Source: a virus. From it: a DNA stretch of 64,000 bases. Location of the stretch: IMG/VR virus record IMGVR_UViG_3300013109_000059, positions 18,732-82,731 of that record. One strand, written 5' to 3'. Position 1 is the stretch's first letter. The number at the start of each line of letters is the position of its first letter. Under the pieces are notes generated by a model, which ran no database searches, was not told where the DNA came from, and saw only the letters and a program-made list of their open reading frames with translations. Position numbers and translations under genes: made by a program. Shown one piece after another: positions 37,627 through 46,178 of this stretch.

Positions 37627-38908
37627 AATTTTTGATATTATTAATAACAATGCTTCTGAAAAAGAAATTATAAAACAAACAGAAAGTTATTGCCCATTGC
37701 CGTGGAGCCACTTACATGTCAGTGCAAGTGGTGATGTGCTTCCTTGTTGCATAGGGCAATGGAAAATGCCATTGGGAAATATAAACAAACAAAGTTTTGA
37801 TGACATATGGCAAGGTGATGAAATTAATAAAATACGCAAGGCACTTGTAGATGATAAGAAAGTACCTCAATGCAGTACGTGTTACTTAAAAGAAAAGGAT
37901 AGTGGATTTAGTTTACGGCATGATGCTATTGCGAAGTTTCATAATGTAAGTAAGGACATGGTACTTAGTACTAATGAAGATGGGTCGGCTCCTGATGCAC
38001 GTCCAGTGTATTGGGATATTAGGTTCAGCAATATATGTAATATGCGTTGTAGAATGTGTGGACACTTTAGTAGTAGTAAATGGTATGCTGATGCTAAAAA
38101 GTTAGCAGACGATGGCATATACAATTATGGCACTGATAAAGATCAAGCTATAATACATGGTGTGGAAGATAGTGAAAAATTATTAACCAGGTTAGAAGAG
38201 TATTTGCCTTACGTGCAAGAGTTATACTTTGCAGGAGGTGAGCCACTGTTTATGGAAGAACATTATACTATATTGAATAAACTTATTGAGATGGGGATAA
38301 CAGATGTGTTCATTCGTTATAGCTCTAACCTTAGTATAATGAAATATAAAAATACAAATGTAGTAGACTTATGGAAACATTTTAGTAATGTTTATTGTGC
38401 AGGCAGTATAGATACATACGGTGCTCGTGCAGAAAACATACGCAAGGATACAGTGTGGTCTGAGATAGAAGATAATATGAGACTAATAAAAACAACAGCA
38501 CCAAAAGTTTGGCTAGGCATTAGTCCTACAATACAAATTATGAATGCATATACAGTATGTGAATTAAACGAGCAATGGATTAGTAATGGTTGGTTAAATC
38601 GTTGGACTATGTATTGGAATATTTTATCCAGCCCTAGTTTTTATAATATACAACACTTACCAGATCATATGAAACAAGAGCTTATAGAGATATGGACTAA
38701 GCATTTGAAATGGCTTAAGATTAAAAAAAATAGTCCAGTTCATCACACAGTTAATGCTACTATTAAGTGGATGCTTAGTGGAAAACACAATCCAGAAGAG
38801 TTGATTAAAATGTGCGACCACACCAAACGTATTGACAAGTTGCGTAATGAAGATACACGTTCAGTTTTTCCAGAGCTTAATTATATATGGGAAAACTATT
38901 GGGAATGA
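37619..38908 (+). CDS. Twitch-type radical SAM protein (3 of 3 in tandem), 429 aa
   Basis: C140-NMR-C144-RM-C147-G is the radical SAM motif; FAGGEPLFMEEH near residue 208 is the GGEP motif. The N-terminal segment YCPLPWSHLHVSASGDVLPC followed by CSTCYLKEK is a clear SPASM/twitch domain with auxiliary-cluster cysteines, again before the barrel. The protein resembles a family known in marine T4-like phages whose substrate has not been found. ATGA-type overlap couples it to the next gene. Confidence 0.8.
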   Translation: MNKIFDIINNNASEKEIIKQTESYCPLPWSHLHVSASGDVLPCCIGQWKMPLGNINKQSFDDIWQGDEINKIRKALVDDKKVPQCSTCYLKEKDSGFSLRHDAIAKFHNVSKDMVLSTNEDGSAPDARPVYWDIRFSNICNMRCRMCGHFSSSKWYADAKKLADDGIYNYGTDKDQAIIHGVEDSEKLLTRLEEYLPYVQELYFAGGEPLFMEEHYTILNKLIEMGITDVFIRYSSNLSIMKYKNTNVVDLWKHFSNVYCAGSIDTYGARAENIRKDTVWSEIEDNMRLIKTTAPKVWLGISPTIQIMNAYTVCELNEQWISNGWLNRWTMYWNILSSPSFYNIQHLPDHMKQELIEIWTKHLKWLKIKKNSPVHHTVNATIKWMLSGKHNPEELIKMCDHTKRIDKLRNEDTRSVFPELNYIWENYWE

Positions 38909-40134
38909 TACCTTACATAGAACAGAACGAATATTGGAGAGATAATCTCATACTTGAACTACTTGATTCTAGATATAAGCTGATACAAAGAGATAATGGT
39001 GTTTACATACACTGGTGTGAAATTACTAAAGACCCTGACAGCCATGACGCTATACAAGGTAACATACTGCCGTTTATTCCTACTAAAGTAATAAACGACT
39101 TACGTACAAACGACGCATGTATTGTTTTTAGCACATGGCAAGAAAGTACTAACCCAGTGGATGATTATCCAATAGAACATTGTATTGATTTTGACTTAGT
39201 ATTAGAAAAGTTTTGCGATGATAATAATATACCTTGTCGCAATGTTGTGTGGGTTAGTGGAGACTTAAAAGTACAAGAGAGGCAAAAGAGTAAACGTATT
39301 AAAGCATATGGATTTACATGCTATGGGCATGATATACTACGACACGTAGAAACTGAGATAGACAAGACACAATGGAACTTGCAACCAATTACTAAGCGAA
39401 CGTTTGAAAAAGACTTTATATGCTTACAACGTTTTATGAAGCCAGGTAGAATATACTGGAGTTTATTATTGTATAGGAATAACTTTATACATTCACAGTA
39501 TGTTAGTATTGCAGATAAAATAGCAGGCTGGAGTTTTTTTGAAAAGGCTAAAGCATTTTATTTGTCAGCAAAGAAACATTATAAACATATGTCTGCTTAC
39601 AACTTATCGTGCGACCAATACTTTAAAGATATGTGGCATGACTTAGCAGATTTAGGACTTAGTGTTCCTGTAACAGTAGATGTACAAGACCATGATAAGA
39701 ATTGGTGTGCAGGTTGGGATACTACATTAAGTAGTTTGGAATTTTATAATAAAAGTTTTGCAAGTGTAATAACTGAAACAGACATGCAGAGCAATGGATT
39801 GTATATTAGTGAAGCTACATTTAGGCCATTTATATATCAACAACCCTGTGTCTGGGCAGGACAAGCAGGCATTGTTAAGCAATTAAATGATTGGGGATTT
39901 AAGACCTGGTCTTGGTTAGCAAGTGAAGATTATGATAATTGTCATTATATGATTGACAGATTAAATATGTGCAAGGATAGTTTAATAGAAATGATATCAA
40001 CAAGTAGAGATAAAAAAGTTTTAGAACGTATACACGAACAAAATATCTATAACTGGAATCATCTACAGAATAAATTTGTGGAAGACCAAAGAACTAGATT
40101 TATTAAATTGTTAAATGATATTGTAAATAAATAA
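38905..40134 (+). CDS. Glycosyltransferase-like protein (fucosyltransferase-like fold), 409 aa
   Basis: The C-terminal half has ASVITETDMQ...YISEATFRPFIYQQPCVWAG, then GFKTWSWL, the pattern (VTET...SEKxFKPI...QP...GFKTF) found in a large-virus and marine-phage glycosyltransferase family. The start at 38905 makes an ATGA overlap with the preceding stop; ATG at 38887 would extend it by six residues. No signal peptide. The sugar transferred is not known. Confidence 0.55.
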   Translation: MIPYIEQNEYWRDNLILELLDSRYKLIQRDNGVYIHWCEITKDPDSHDAIQGNILPFIPTKVINDLRTNDACIVFSTWQESTNPVDDYPIEHCIDFDLVLEKFCDDNNIPCRNVVWVSGDLKVQERQKSKRIKAYGFTCYGHDILRHVETEIDKTQWNLQPITKRTFEKDFICLQRFMKPGRIYWSLLLYRNNFIHSQYVSIADKIAGWSFFEKAKAFYLSAKKHYKHMSAYNLSCDQYFKDMWHDLADLGLSVPVTVDVQDHDKNWCAGWDTTLSSLEFYNKSFASVITETDMQSNGLYISEATFRPFIYQQPCVWAGQAGIVKQLNDWGFKTWSWLASEDYDNCHYMIDRLNMCKDSLIEMISTSRDKKVLERIHEQNIYNWNHLQNKFVEDQRTRFIKLLNDIVNK

Positions 40135-40145
40135 CATAGGAGTAA

Positions 40146-41009
40146 ATGGTGATTTTATTAACAGGTGCAAATGGATTTATAGGAAACTATTTGCGTAATA
40201 ATATAGACTGTATCACAGTTGACTATGAAAACTGTGACTTCAATGGAGATTTAAATGACTGGAATTTTATTCAGAGTTTGCCAGATGTTGATACAGTAAT
40301 ACATTTAGCCGCGTTTAATAGTACAAAGAATTTTTATAGTACGCCGTTTAGTGTAATAGATAGTATTATAACTCCTACAATGAATTTATTAAAGCGTTAC
40401 ACTAATGCTCACTTTGTATATGCCGGAAGTAGTGAAGGATATGCTGGTACTGTAAATTTGGGTTGGACTGAACCACCCACACCAGAAAATGTTCCTCTAA
40501 CAATAGAAGACATAACTAATCCACGTTGGAGTTATGCTAGTGGTAAGATTGCAATGGAGAGTGCAGTAATCAGTAATAGCGTACAAAATGGGAACACATA
40601 TACTATTATTCGTTTTCATAATATATACGGGCCTGGACAAAAGAATCATTTTATTCCAGAGTTTGTAGATAGAGTACGCAATAAAGATTTTGTTCTATAT
40701 GGATATGATAACACTCGTAGCTTTTGCTATATTGATGATGCAGTAGACTTAATAACAAAAGTATATAATACTAAAAATGAGATTATTAATATTGGTTCTC
40801 CAGATGAGAATAAAATAATAGATGTAGCTCGTGTTATTATGTCGCAACTAGAATTAGATAATGAGAAATTAGAACTACATCCAGACCCACCTGGTAGTAC
40901 ACGAAGAAGACTACCAGACTTAACTAAACTGAATAGTCTTGTTACTGACTTTCAGTACACACCGTTAGAAGAAGGAATAAGGAGAATATTAAATGGTATT
41001 AAAAACTAG
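40146..41009 (+). CDS. NAD-dependent sugar epimerase/dehydratase (extended SDR)
   Basis: The N-terminal TGANGFIG (residues 6-13) binds NAD(P); YAGSSEGY follows near residue 97, YASGK near residue 135 holds the catalytic Tyr and Lys, and RFHNIYGPGQ is the conserved extended-SDR substrate motif. Such enzymes act on nucleotide sugars (epimerisation, dehydration or reduction). The length of 287 residues is slightly short. AGGAG precedes the ATG. Confidence 0.85.
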   Translation: MVILLTGANGFIGNYLRNNIDCITVDYENCDFNGDLNDWNFIQSLPDVDTVIHLAAFNSTKNFYSTPFSVIDSIITPTMNLLKRYTNAHFVYAGSSEGYAGTVNLGWTEPPTPENVPLTIEDITNPRWSYASGKIAMESAVISNSVQNGNTYTIIRFHNIYGPGQKNHFIPEFVDRVRNKDFVLYGYDNTRSFCYIDDAVDLITKVYNTKNEIINIGSPDENKIIDVARVIMSQLELDNEKLELHPDPPGSTRRRLPDLTKLNSLVTDFQYTPLEEGIRRILNGIKN

Positions 41010-41505
41010 CGACAACATGATTGGCCAGAAAGCATGGGCTATTGGAGATATGGTAAATGGCACACCAAGTCTTGTAATGATTATTTGTAACCACTGTCCT
41101 TATGTATTATTTAGAATGCCAGCAATATCACAGTTAGTTAAAGATTATAATGACAGAGTATATTGCATAGCAGTGAATAGCAATGATAGTAGCAAGTATG
41201 AAGAAGATGCTCCAGAGCTTATGCCAGAGTTTAAAAACAAATATGGTCTTGCATGTGAATATATGTTTGACGAAGATCAAAGTATAGCACGTGCATACGG
41301 AGCAGTATGTACTCCAGAGTTTTATGTAGTTAACAGCGAAGGCATTATAGTGTATCATGGCGAACTAGACGCAAGTCATACAAGCAATGACTTAATGCCC
41401 ACAGGCAGTAGTTTACGTCATGCATTAGATTTAACTCTTGCTGGAAAAGAAATTACATGGGATGTAAATCCAAGTTTTGGTTGTAGTGTAAAATGGAAAG
41501 CATAA
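40993..41505 (+). CDS. Thioredoxin-fold redoxin (AhpC/TSA-like), 170 aa
   Basis: The protein has the thioredoxin-fold redox motif CNHCPYV (CxxC, residues 33-39), a conserved GAVCTPEFYVVN element and a C-terminal FGCSVKWK that matches the GCSIKWK end of a known thioredoxin-family group. It is likely to be a cytoplasmic disulfide reductase or peroxiredoxin relative. It overlaps the epimerase by 17 bases and the methyltransferase by one. Its place among radical SAM and sugar enzymes could mean protection or reduction of an oxygen- or thiol-sensitive partner; that is inference. Confidence 0.8.
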   Translation: MVLKTSDNMIGQKAWAIGDMVNGTPSLVMIICNHCPYVLFRMPAISQLVKDYNDRVYCIAVNSNDSSKYEEDAPELMPEFKNKYGLACEYMFDEDQSIARAYGAVCTPEFYVVNSEGIIVYHGELDASHTSNDLMPTGSSLRHALDLTLAGKEITWDVNPSFGCSVKWKA

Positions 41506-42242
41506 TGGAAAGACAAAGCCGTAAGTATAAAAATGATTATAGAGATTTGAGTTATCGTTGGCAAGACGAACTTAAATCTATAGACAACGAAGAATGGAAA
41601 AAAGAAATTGCATACAACTGTAGTCCATTTACTGTTACGCAATTGCCAGCAGTTTTAGATTTAATAGATACAGTTGAAGATATTATATTAAATGACATAC
41701 CAGGAGACTTTGTAGAATGCGGAGTCTTTATGGGCGGCAGTTGTATGATCATAGCTGAGGTTTTAAAACATTATAATGTTAATCGTACTATATGGCTTTT
41801 CGATACATTTGATGGAGTACCTATGCCGAGTGAACATGATGTTACTCCTGAAGGCGAAAGTTTAAAGGATTGGTATAAGAATAAAAAATTAGATACTAAT
41901 AATAAAAGCACATGGTGTTATTCTGCATTAGATGATATAAAAGAAAACTTTACAGAATGTAATTATAAAGGTGATACAAAATTTATAATAGGCAAAGTAG
42001 AAGATACTATACCTAATAATGCTCCTGATAACATTTCTCTTTTAAGAATAGATGTTGATCTTGCAGAGTCAACAAGACATGTATTAAATCATTTGTATCC
42101 AATACTAGTTACAAACGGACATTTAATTTTAGATGACTATGGACATTTTCCTGCTGTTAAAGAAACAGTAGATGATTATTTTAAAAATGATCCTAAGACA
42201 TTACAAGAAATTACATATACAGTTAGGCATATAATAAAATGA
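41505..42242 (+). CDS. TylF-like O-methyltransferase
   Basis: Residues 65-105 contain GDFVECGVFMGGS and IWLFDTFDGVP, the SAM-binding motifs of the TylF/macrocin O-methyltransferase family, and LLRIDVDLAESTRHVL with LILDDYGHFP follow in the expected order. These enzymes methylate sugar hydroxyls. The start at 41505 gives a TAATG overlap; a start four codons upstream at 41493 is possible. Confidence 0.85.
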   Translation: MERQSRKYKNDYRDLSYRWQDELKSIDNEEWKKEIAYNCSPFTVTQLPAVLDLIDTVEDIILNDIPGDFVECGVFMGGSCMIIAEVLKHYNVNRTIWLFDTFDGVPMPSEHDVTPEGESLKDWYKNKKLDTNNKSTWCYSALDDIKENFTECNYKGDTKFIIGKVEDTIPNNAPDNISLLRIDVDLAESTRHVLNHLYPILVTNGHLILDDYGHFPAVKETVDDYFKNDPKTLQEITYTVRHIIK

Positions 42243-43030
42243 AAATAGGATTAATAGGATTAGGTGTTGTAGGCAAAGCCTGTAAAGAAGGCTTTGAACA
42301 TTGTGGCTACAATGTAGTTGCACACGACATAGCACTTGATACAAAAATAGAAGATGTATTAGAAACTGAGATTACATATCTTTGTGTTCCTACACCTACT
42401 AATGACAAAGGCGAATGTGACACTAGTATTATTGAAAGTGTTATTCATGAGTTAAGGCAGTTAAAATATAAAGGCGTTATAGCAATTAAGTCAACTGTTG
42501 AGCCTGGAACAACAGCAAGGTTAATAAAACAGTACGATGATAAAATTGTATTTGTTCCTGAGTTTCTTAAAGAACGTAGTGCAGAATATGATTTTATATT
42601 TGACCACAGACTGTTATTAGTAGGAACAGAAAACGTAAACTATTATTATCTAGTACAGCGTTCACATGGTAAGTTACCAGATGACATAATGAGAGTGCCA
42701 CCAACAGAAGCAGAACTAATGAAATACTATCACAACACATTCAATGCATTACGTGTAGTATTTGCAAATGTAATGTTTGAGATAAGTGATAAACTTAATG
42801 TGTCATATGATACAGTGAAAGAAGCATTTTTAAAGAACAGCGATTTACCTGATGAGTATCTTGATGTTAAACCTGAACTGCGAGGATACGGTGGTGCTTG
42901 TTTACCTAAAGATGTTTTAGCAATGAACAACGCATGTAAAAAATTAGGAATACCAAACAAGTTGTTTGAGTATATTGATAAAGAAAATAAACTATTTAAG
43001 AAAACAGTATTCAAAGGAATGAGACTATAG
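42239..43030 (+). CDS. UDP-glucose/GDP-mannose 6-dehydrogenase-like, short form
   Basis: The N-terminal GLIGLGVVG binds NAD; CVPTPT, KSTVEPGT, KYYHNTFNALRVVFAN and GYGGACLPKD (catalytic Cys at residue 221) follow the order of nucleotide-sugar dehydrogenases, which oxidise C6 to a uronic acid. At 263 residues it lacks the usual third, UDP-binding domain (family length about 390-450). It may use another substrate or be a compact phage version. Overlaps TylF by four bases. Confidence 0.8.
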   Translation: MKIGLIGLGVVGKACKEGFEHCGYNVVAHDIALDTKIEDVLETEITYLCVPTPTNDKGECDTSIIESVIHELRQLKYKGVIAIKSTVEPGTTARLIKQYDDKIVFVPEFLKERSAEYDFIFDHRLLLVGTENVNYYYLVQRSHGKLPDDIMRVPPTEAELMKYYHNTFNALRVVFANVMFEISDKLNVSYDTVKEAFLKNSDLPDEYLDVKPELRGYGGACLPKDVLAMNNACKKLGIPNKLFEYIDKENKLFKKTVFKGMRL

Positions 43031-43689
43031 TGAGTTATTTAGAAGACAATAAAGAAAATGTATATTTTAATAATGATGCTAATCTGTTTTGGGGGGTCAT
43101 AGAACATTTTAGACACAGTGATAATAACCGTCTTTGTATCGATATTGGCACATTTTATGGAGGCTATGCAGAGAGATATGTATCTTTATTTGAAAACGTA
43201 GTTTGTTTTGAAGCTAATTATTATATTGAAAAAGATTTAAGAAATAGAATGGCTAAAACAAAACATGATAATTATAAAATTTATATGAATGGACTAGGCA
43301 AACCCGAAGACCATAACACTGAAAAGTTGTTCTATGCAGTTACTTGGGCGCCTCCTCACAATACACGTTGGAGTGGCATCAGCAGTTACAAAAGCGATCA
43401 CTTCACAAACTGGCCCGAGAAAGAAGTGAACATAACTGAAATTACTACTACGGTTAGGACATTAGATAGCTATAACCTAGCACCTAGTTTTATTAAAATG
43501 GATGTAGAGAATTCAGAATCAGATGTTATTATGGGTGGAATAGAAACTATATCAAAGCATAAACCCACACTACAAGTAGAAGGCAAAGGAAGTATAGAAT
43601 TAATAAAAAGTTTAGGATATCGTTTAGTAGCTCAACGAAAATGTCATGGCGCACTACACGATAATATATATGTATATGGACAAATGTAA
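43030..43689 (+). CDS. FkbM-family methyltransferase
   Basis: The GTG start overlaps the preceding stop (TAGTG). LCIDIGTFYGGYAERY is the SAM-binding loop, VVCFEAN the second motif, and VRTLDSYNLAPSFIKMDVEN followed by KPTLQVEGK is the FkbM C-terminal pattern. FkbM enzymes methylate sugars and polyketides. Length 219 residues is normal for phage members. Confidence 0.8.
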   Translation: MSYLEDNKENVYFNNDANLFWGVIEHFRHSDNNRLCIDIGTFYGGYAERYVSLFENVVCFEANYYIEKDLRNRMAKTKHDNYKIYMNGLGKPEDHNTEKLFYAVTWAPPHNTRWSGISSYKSDHFTNWPEKEVNITEITTTVRTLDSYNLAPSFIKMDVENSESDVIMGGIETISKHKPTLQVEGKGSIELIKSLGYRLVAQRKCHGALHDNIYVYGQM

Positions 43690-44050
43690 AATACTTACAG
43701 CAGATTTATTTGAAGATGAAAGAGGAACTACTCGTAGTTTCTATCCTGACGAAGATATTGTAGAGTATAATCTAATGATTACTAAAAAGGGCGATGCTCG
43801 TGGTTATCATTATCATCCACACTTTGTTGAGTATATGATTATAGTAGATGGTGAATGTTTGTTTAAAGAGTACAGCGATAGTATACATGAAACAGTGCTA
43901 ACCGAAGGCGACAGTATACGTATACCTAGTGGCACAGCACACACGTTTATAGCATTAACAGACTTTAAGTTTGTTAGTATGCTTACAAAAAGGTGGCACG
44001 ATAGCGACCCGCCAATAGTAAAGGTAGATGAATATGGCAAACCCATTTGA
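43676..44050 (+). CDS. WxcM/FdtA-like sugar cupin (dTDP-sugar isomerase/epimerase-like)
   Basis: The 124-residue product is a single cupin: RGYHYHPHFVEYMIIVDGE holds the metal/substrate histidines and RIPSGTAHTFIAL the second motif. It resembles dTDP-4-dehydro-6-deoxyhexose isomerases (FdtA/QdtA) and RmlC. The next gene is a DegT-type aminotransferase, and the 3,4-ketoisomerase plus aminotransferase pair is the known route to 3-amino-3,6-dideoxy sugars. ATG at 43676 is chosen because it lies at the point where homology begins; it overlaps the methyltransferase by 14 bases. Confidence 0.7.
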   Translation: MDKCKILTADLFEDERGTTRSFYPDEDIVEYNLMITKKGDARGYHYHPHFVEYMIIVDGECLFKEYSDSIHETVLTEGDSIRIPSGTAHTFIALTDFKFVSMLTKRWHDSDPPIVKVDEYGKPI

Positions 44051-44642
44051 TACAGTACATAAGTTTGAGAGAGTAGTTGCAGATTATTCTGGTGCTCCTT
44101 ATGCTATTGCTACTGATTGTTGTAGTCATGCTATATTCTTAAGTGCAATATACTACAAACAAAAACACGGAACATGCACAGTTACAATGCCCAAGAACAC
44201 ATATGTAAGTGCGCCTGTGCAAATGATACACGCTGGATTTGATGTAGAGTTTGTAGACAAACAATGGTCAGGTGTGTATAAGATTAACCCAACAAACATT
44301 ATAGATGGTGCTCCTAGGTTTACATATAATATGTATATCAAGGGAAGTTATCATTGTTTAAGTTTTCAATTTAAGAAAATATTAAGCACAGGCAGAGGCG
44401 GAATGATACTAACAGACGATGAAGAGTTTTATGAGTGGGCTCAACGTGCAATACACGATGGAAGAGATATGAGTATACCATATGAAGAAGATACTGTTAC
44501 TATGCTGGGCTATCATATGTTTATGACTCCTGAAGTTGCACAAATTGGATTAGATAAGATGAGAACTATGCCACGTATCAATAGTGATGTTGCAACCAAC
44601 AACACTTATCCTGATATTAGTTATATAAAAGATTTCAAATGA
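44034..44642 (+). CDS. Short DegT/DnrJ/EryC1-type aminotransferase-like protein
   Basis: The start region YSGAPYAIATDCCSHAIFLS and the later SFQFKKILSTGRGGMILTDD match the substrate-loop and PLP-lysine regions of sugar aminotransferases (the lysine pair in FKK includes the expected Schiff-base Lys). With 202 residues it is about half the family length; the central and C-terminal parts are reduced. It may be a compact functional enzyme or need a partner. It overlaps the cupin gene by 17 bases and follows it directly, consistent with an amino-sugar step. Confidence 0.7.
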   Translation: MANPFDTVHKFERVVADYSGAPYAIATDCCSHAIFLSAIYYKQKHGTCTVTMPKNTYVSAPVQMIHAGFDVEFVDKQWSGVYKINPTNIIDGAPRFTYNMYIKGSYHCLSFQFKKILSTGRGGMILTDDEEFYEWAQRAIHDGRDMSIPYEEDTVTMLGYHMFMTPEVAQIGLDKMRTMPRINSDVATNNTYPDISYIKDFK

Positions 44643-45598
44643 GAATACATTTTAAAAGTGGAATAGTAGAAATAGAATTACTAGACAACGAGTTTGTAAC
44701 ACAATGGCACAACACTGTTAGCAAACTACAGCCTATAGAAACTTGGAATGAAAACTTAATTCCAAAAGTAACTATTAGTGATGAAGAAGTTTTTCGTATA
44801 CGTTCTACGTATGTACCAAAGTTTAATGCTCATGTTAAAGAATTAAAAGACAAATATGGTTTAGAGTTTCCAGGAGAAATGGAATTAAATATGAAACAAG
44901 AGCGTCTTAATTTATTGCACAAGTGGGTAACACACGGTGCATTTACAAAGACTAATTGGGATTTGCCAAATGCTACTGTAGAAGATATTAATAACAGTAA
45001 ATGGAATCATTGGCAAGACTATAACTTCGCAACTGATCATGAACCAGAGTTTGAAGTTCCTGTAGATGCTATTGATGACATTACACATATATTATTTGAA
45101 ATGAACTGTGATATACACTGGTATGAAGAAACAATTACAAGTCCTAGAGTACAACAATTATATGATTGGGGTTACAATTATAATGATGGTAACCATATTA
45201 TACAACGATACACTAGTGGTGCAGACAGAGCATTTGATGTAGTTGATATACCTAACGAGTATAGAAAGTTATGTACATATGACACAGAGCCAGACTTATG
45301 GTTACCATTTGCAGTTCTAGGAAAAGAATATTATACGTGTTGGGTTAATATGGATAACCCTAGCCAGTTTGATATAACAAACATTGATAAAACATATTGT
45401 CCAGGTTGGGAATTACAACCTAATGCGTTTACTAATAAAGTATTAGCACATGATGAGTTTCAATATTGGTTAACACAGCACGGCGTGCCAACGGATGCAT
45501 TTTGTATTGCTAAGATGCCATTAGGAAAATGTATTAATAAAGAACAATTAAATTTTAATCAAATATTATTAGAGCCAGTACAACATGTTGAATGGTAA
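44639..45598 (+). CDS. Hypothetical protein, 319 aa
   Basis: No family is recognised. It is soluble, rich in Trp, His and acidic residues (for instance NNSKWNHWQDYNFATDHEPE), without membrane segments. ATGA and 14-base overlaps with the neighbours place it firmly in the sugar operon. It could be a hydroxylase-like or oxygenase-like cupin given its H and D content, but I cannot assign metal ligands. Confidence 0.5.
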   Translation: MRIHFKSGIVEIELLDNEFVTQWHNTVSKLQPIETWNENLIPKVTISDEEVFRIRSTYVPKFNAHVKELKDKYGLEFPGEMELNMKQERLNLLHKWVTHGAFTKTNWDLPNATVEDINNSKWNHWQDYNFATDHEPEFEVPVDAIDDITHILFEMNCDIHWYEETITSPRVQQLYDWGYNYNDGNHIIQRYTSGADRAFDVVDIPNEYRKLCTYDTEPDLWLPFAVLGKEYYTCWVNMDNPSQFDITNIDKTYCPGWELQPNAFTNKVLAHDEFQYWLTQHGVPTDAFCIAKMPLGKCINKEQLNFNQILLEPVQHVEW

Positions 45599-46178
45599 GA
45601 AAAACATTGTAATAGTAACGCCTGCTAGAAGCGGAAGTAGTTGGCTAGTCAGTTCGTTTGGTAGAGAAAATTATAACGAGCAACCTCTTAGTCTAAGTGA
45701 AACAAACAATGATAAGAAACTAAGTTTACAACAAAGAATAGATATACTAAACTCTAATAAGCCTTTTGTAACAAAAGTGTTTACTGATGAAATGATTGAC
45801 TTGGAATTATTAAAGGATGATGATGTTGAATTTATATGGTTGTATAGACGTAACCTTGTTGAACATTTTTTAAGCAATGTACTTGCTTGGCGAACACAAG
45901 TGTTTAATGTACACCAGCACGAATGGTACTGGCCTCCTACAACACTTAATATAACAGATGATGATTTAAATATATATGAGAACATTGTTAAGTGTCAAAA
46001 GAAAGCATATAAAAAATACAAGGATTGGTTTACATATGAAATTGCATACGAGGATTTGTTTACTAACAATCCGTGGAATTTCAAATCAACAGACGACAAG
46101 ACTGTTAAGTTAAATCATTATTCAGATGAATGGATTGCGTTAGCAACTAATAAACTACAAGAGAGAAATATAATATGA
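45585..46178 (+). CDS. Sulfotransferase-like protein
   Basis: The N-terminal IVIVTPARSGSSWLVSSF is the 5-prime-phosphosulfate loop of PAPS-dependent sulfotransferases, and FIWLYRRNLVEHFLSNV near residue 85 matches the 3-prime-phosphate binding segment (RxxxxxxxS). At 197 residues it is small, like Stf0-type and phage members. It would place a sulfate on a sugar or on protein Tyr. A kinase that could supply PAPS is encoded at 62.8 kb. Confidence 0.75.
   Translation: MLNGKKNIVIVTPARSGSSWLVSSFGRENYNEQPLSLSETNNDKKLSLQQRIDILNSNKPFVTKVFTDEMIDLELLKDDDVEFIWLYRRNLVEHFLSNVLAWRTQVFNVHQHEWYWPPTTLNITDDDLNIYENIVKCQKKAYKKYKDWFTYEIAYEDLFTNNPWNFKSTDDKTVKLNHYSDEWIALATNKLQERNII

Noticed and set aside
40126-40133. 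Late octamer AATAAATA before the epimerase gene
   Set aside because: It lies in the AT-rich last codons of the preceding gene, and the downstream bases do not match the other late promoters.
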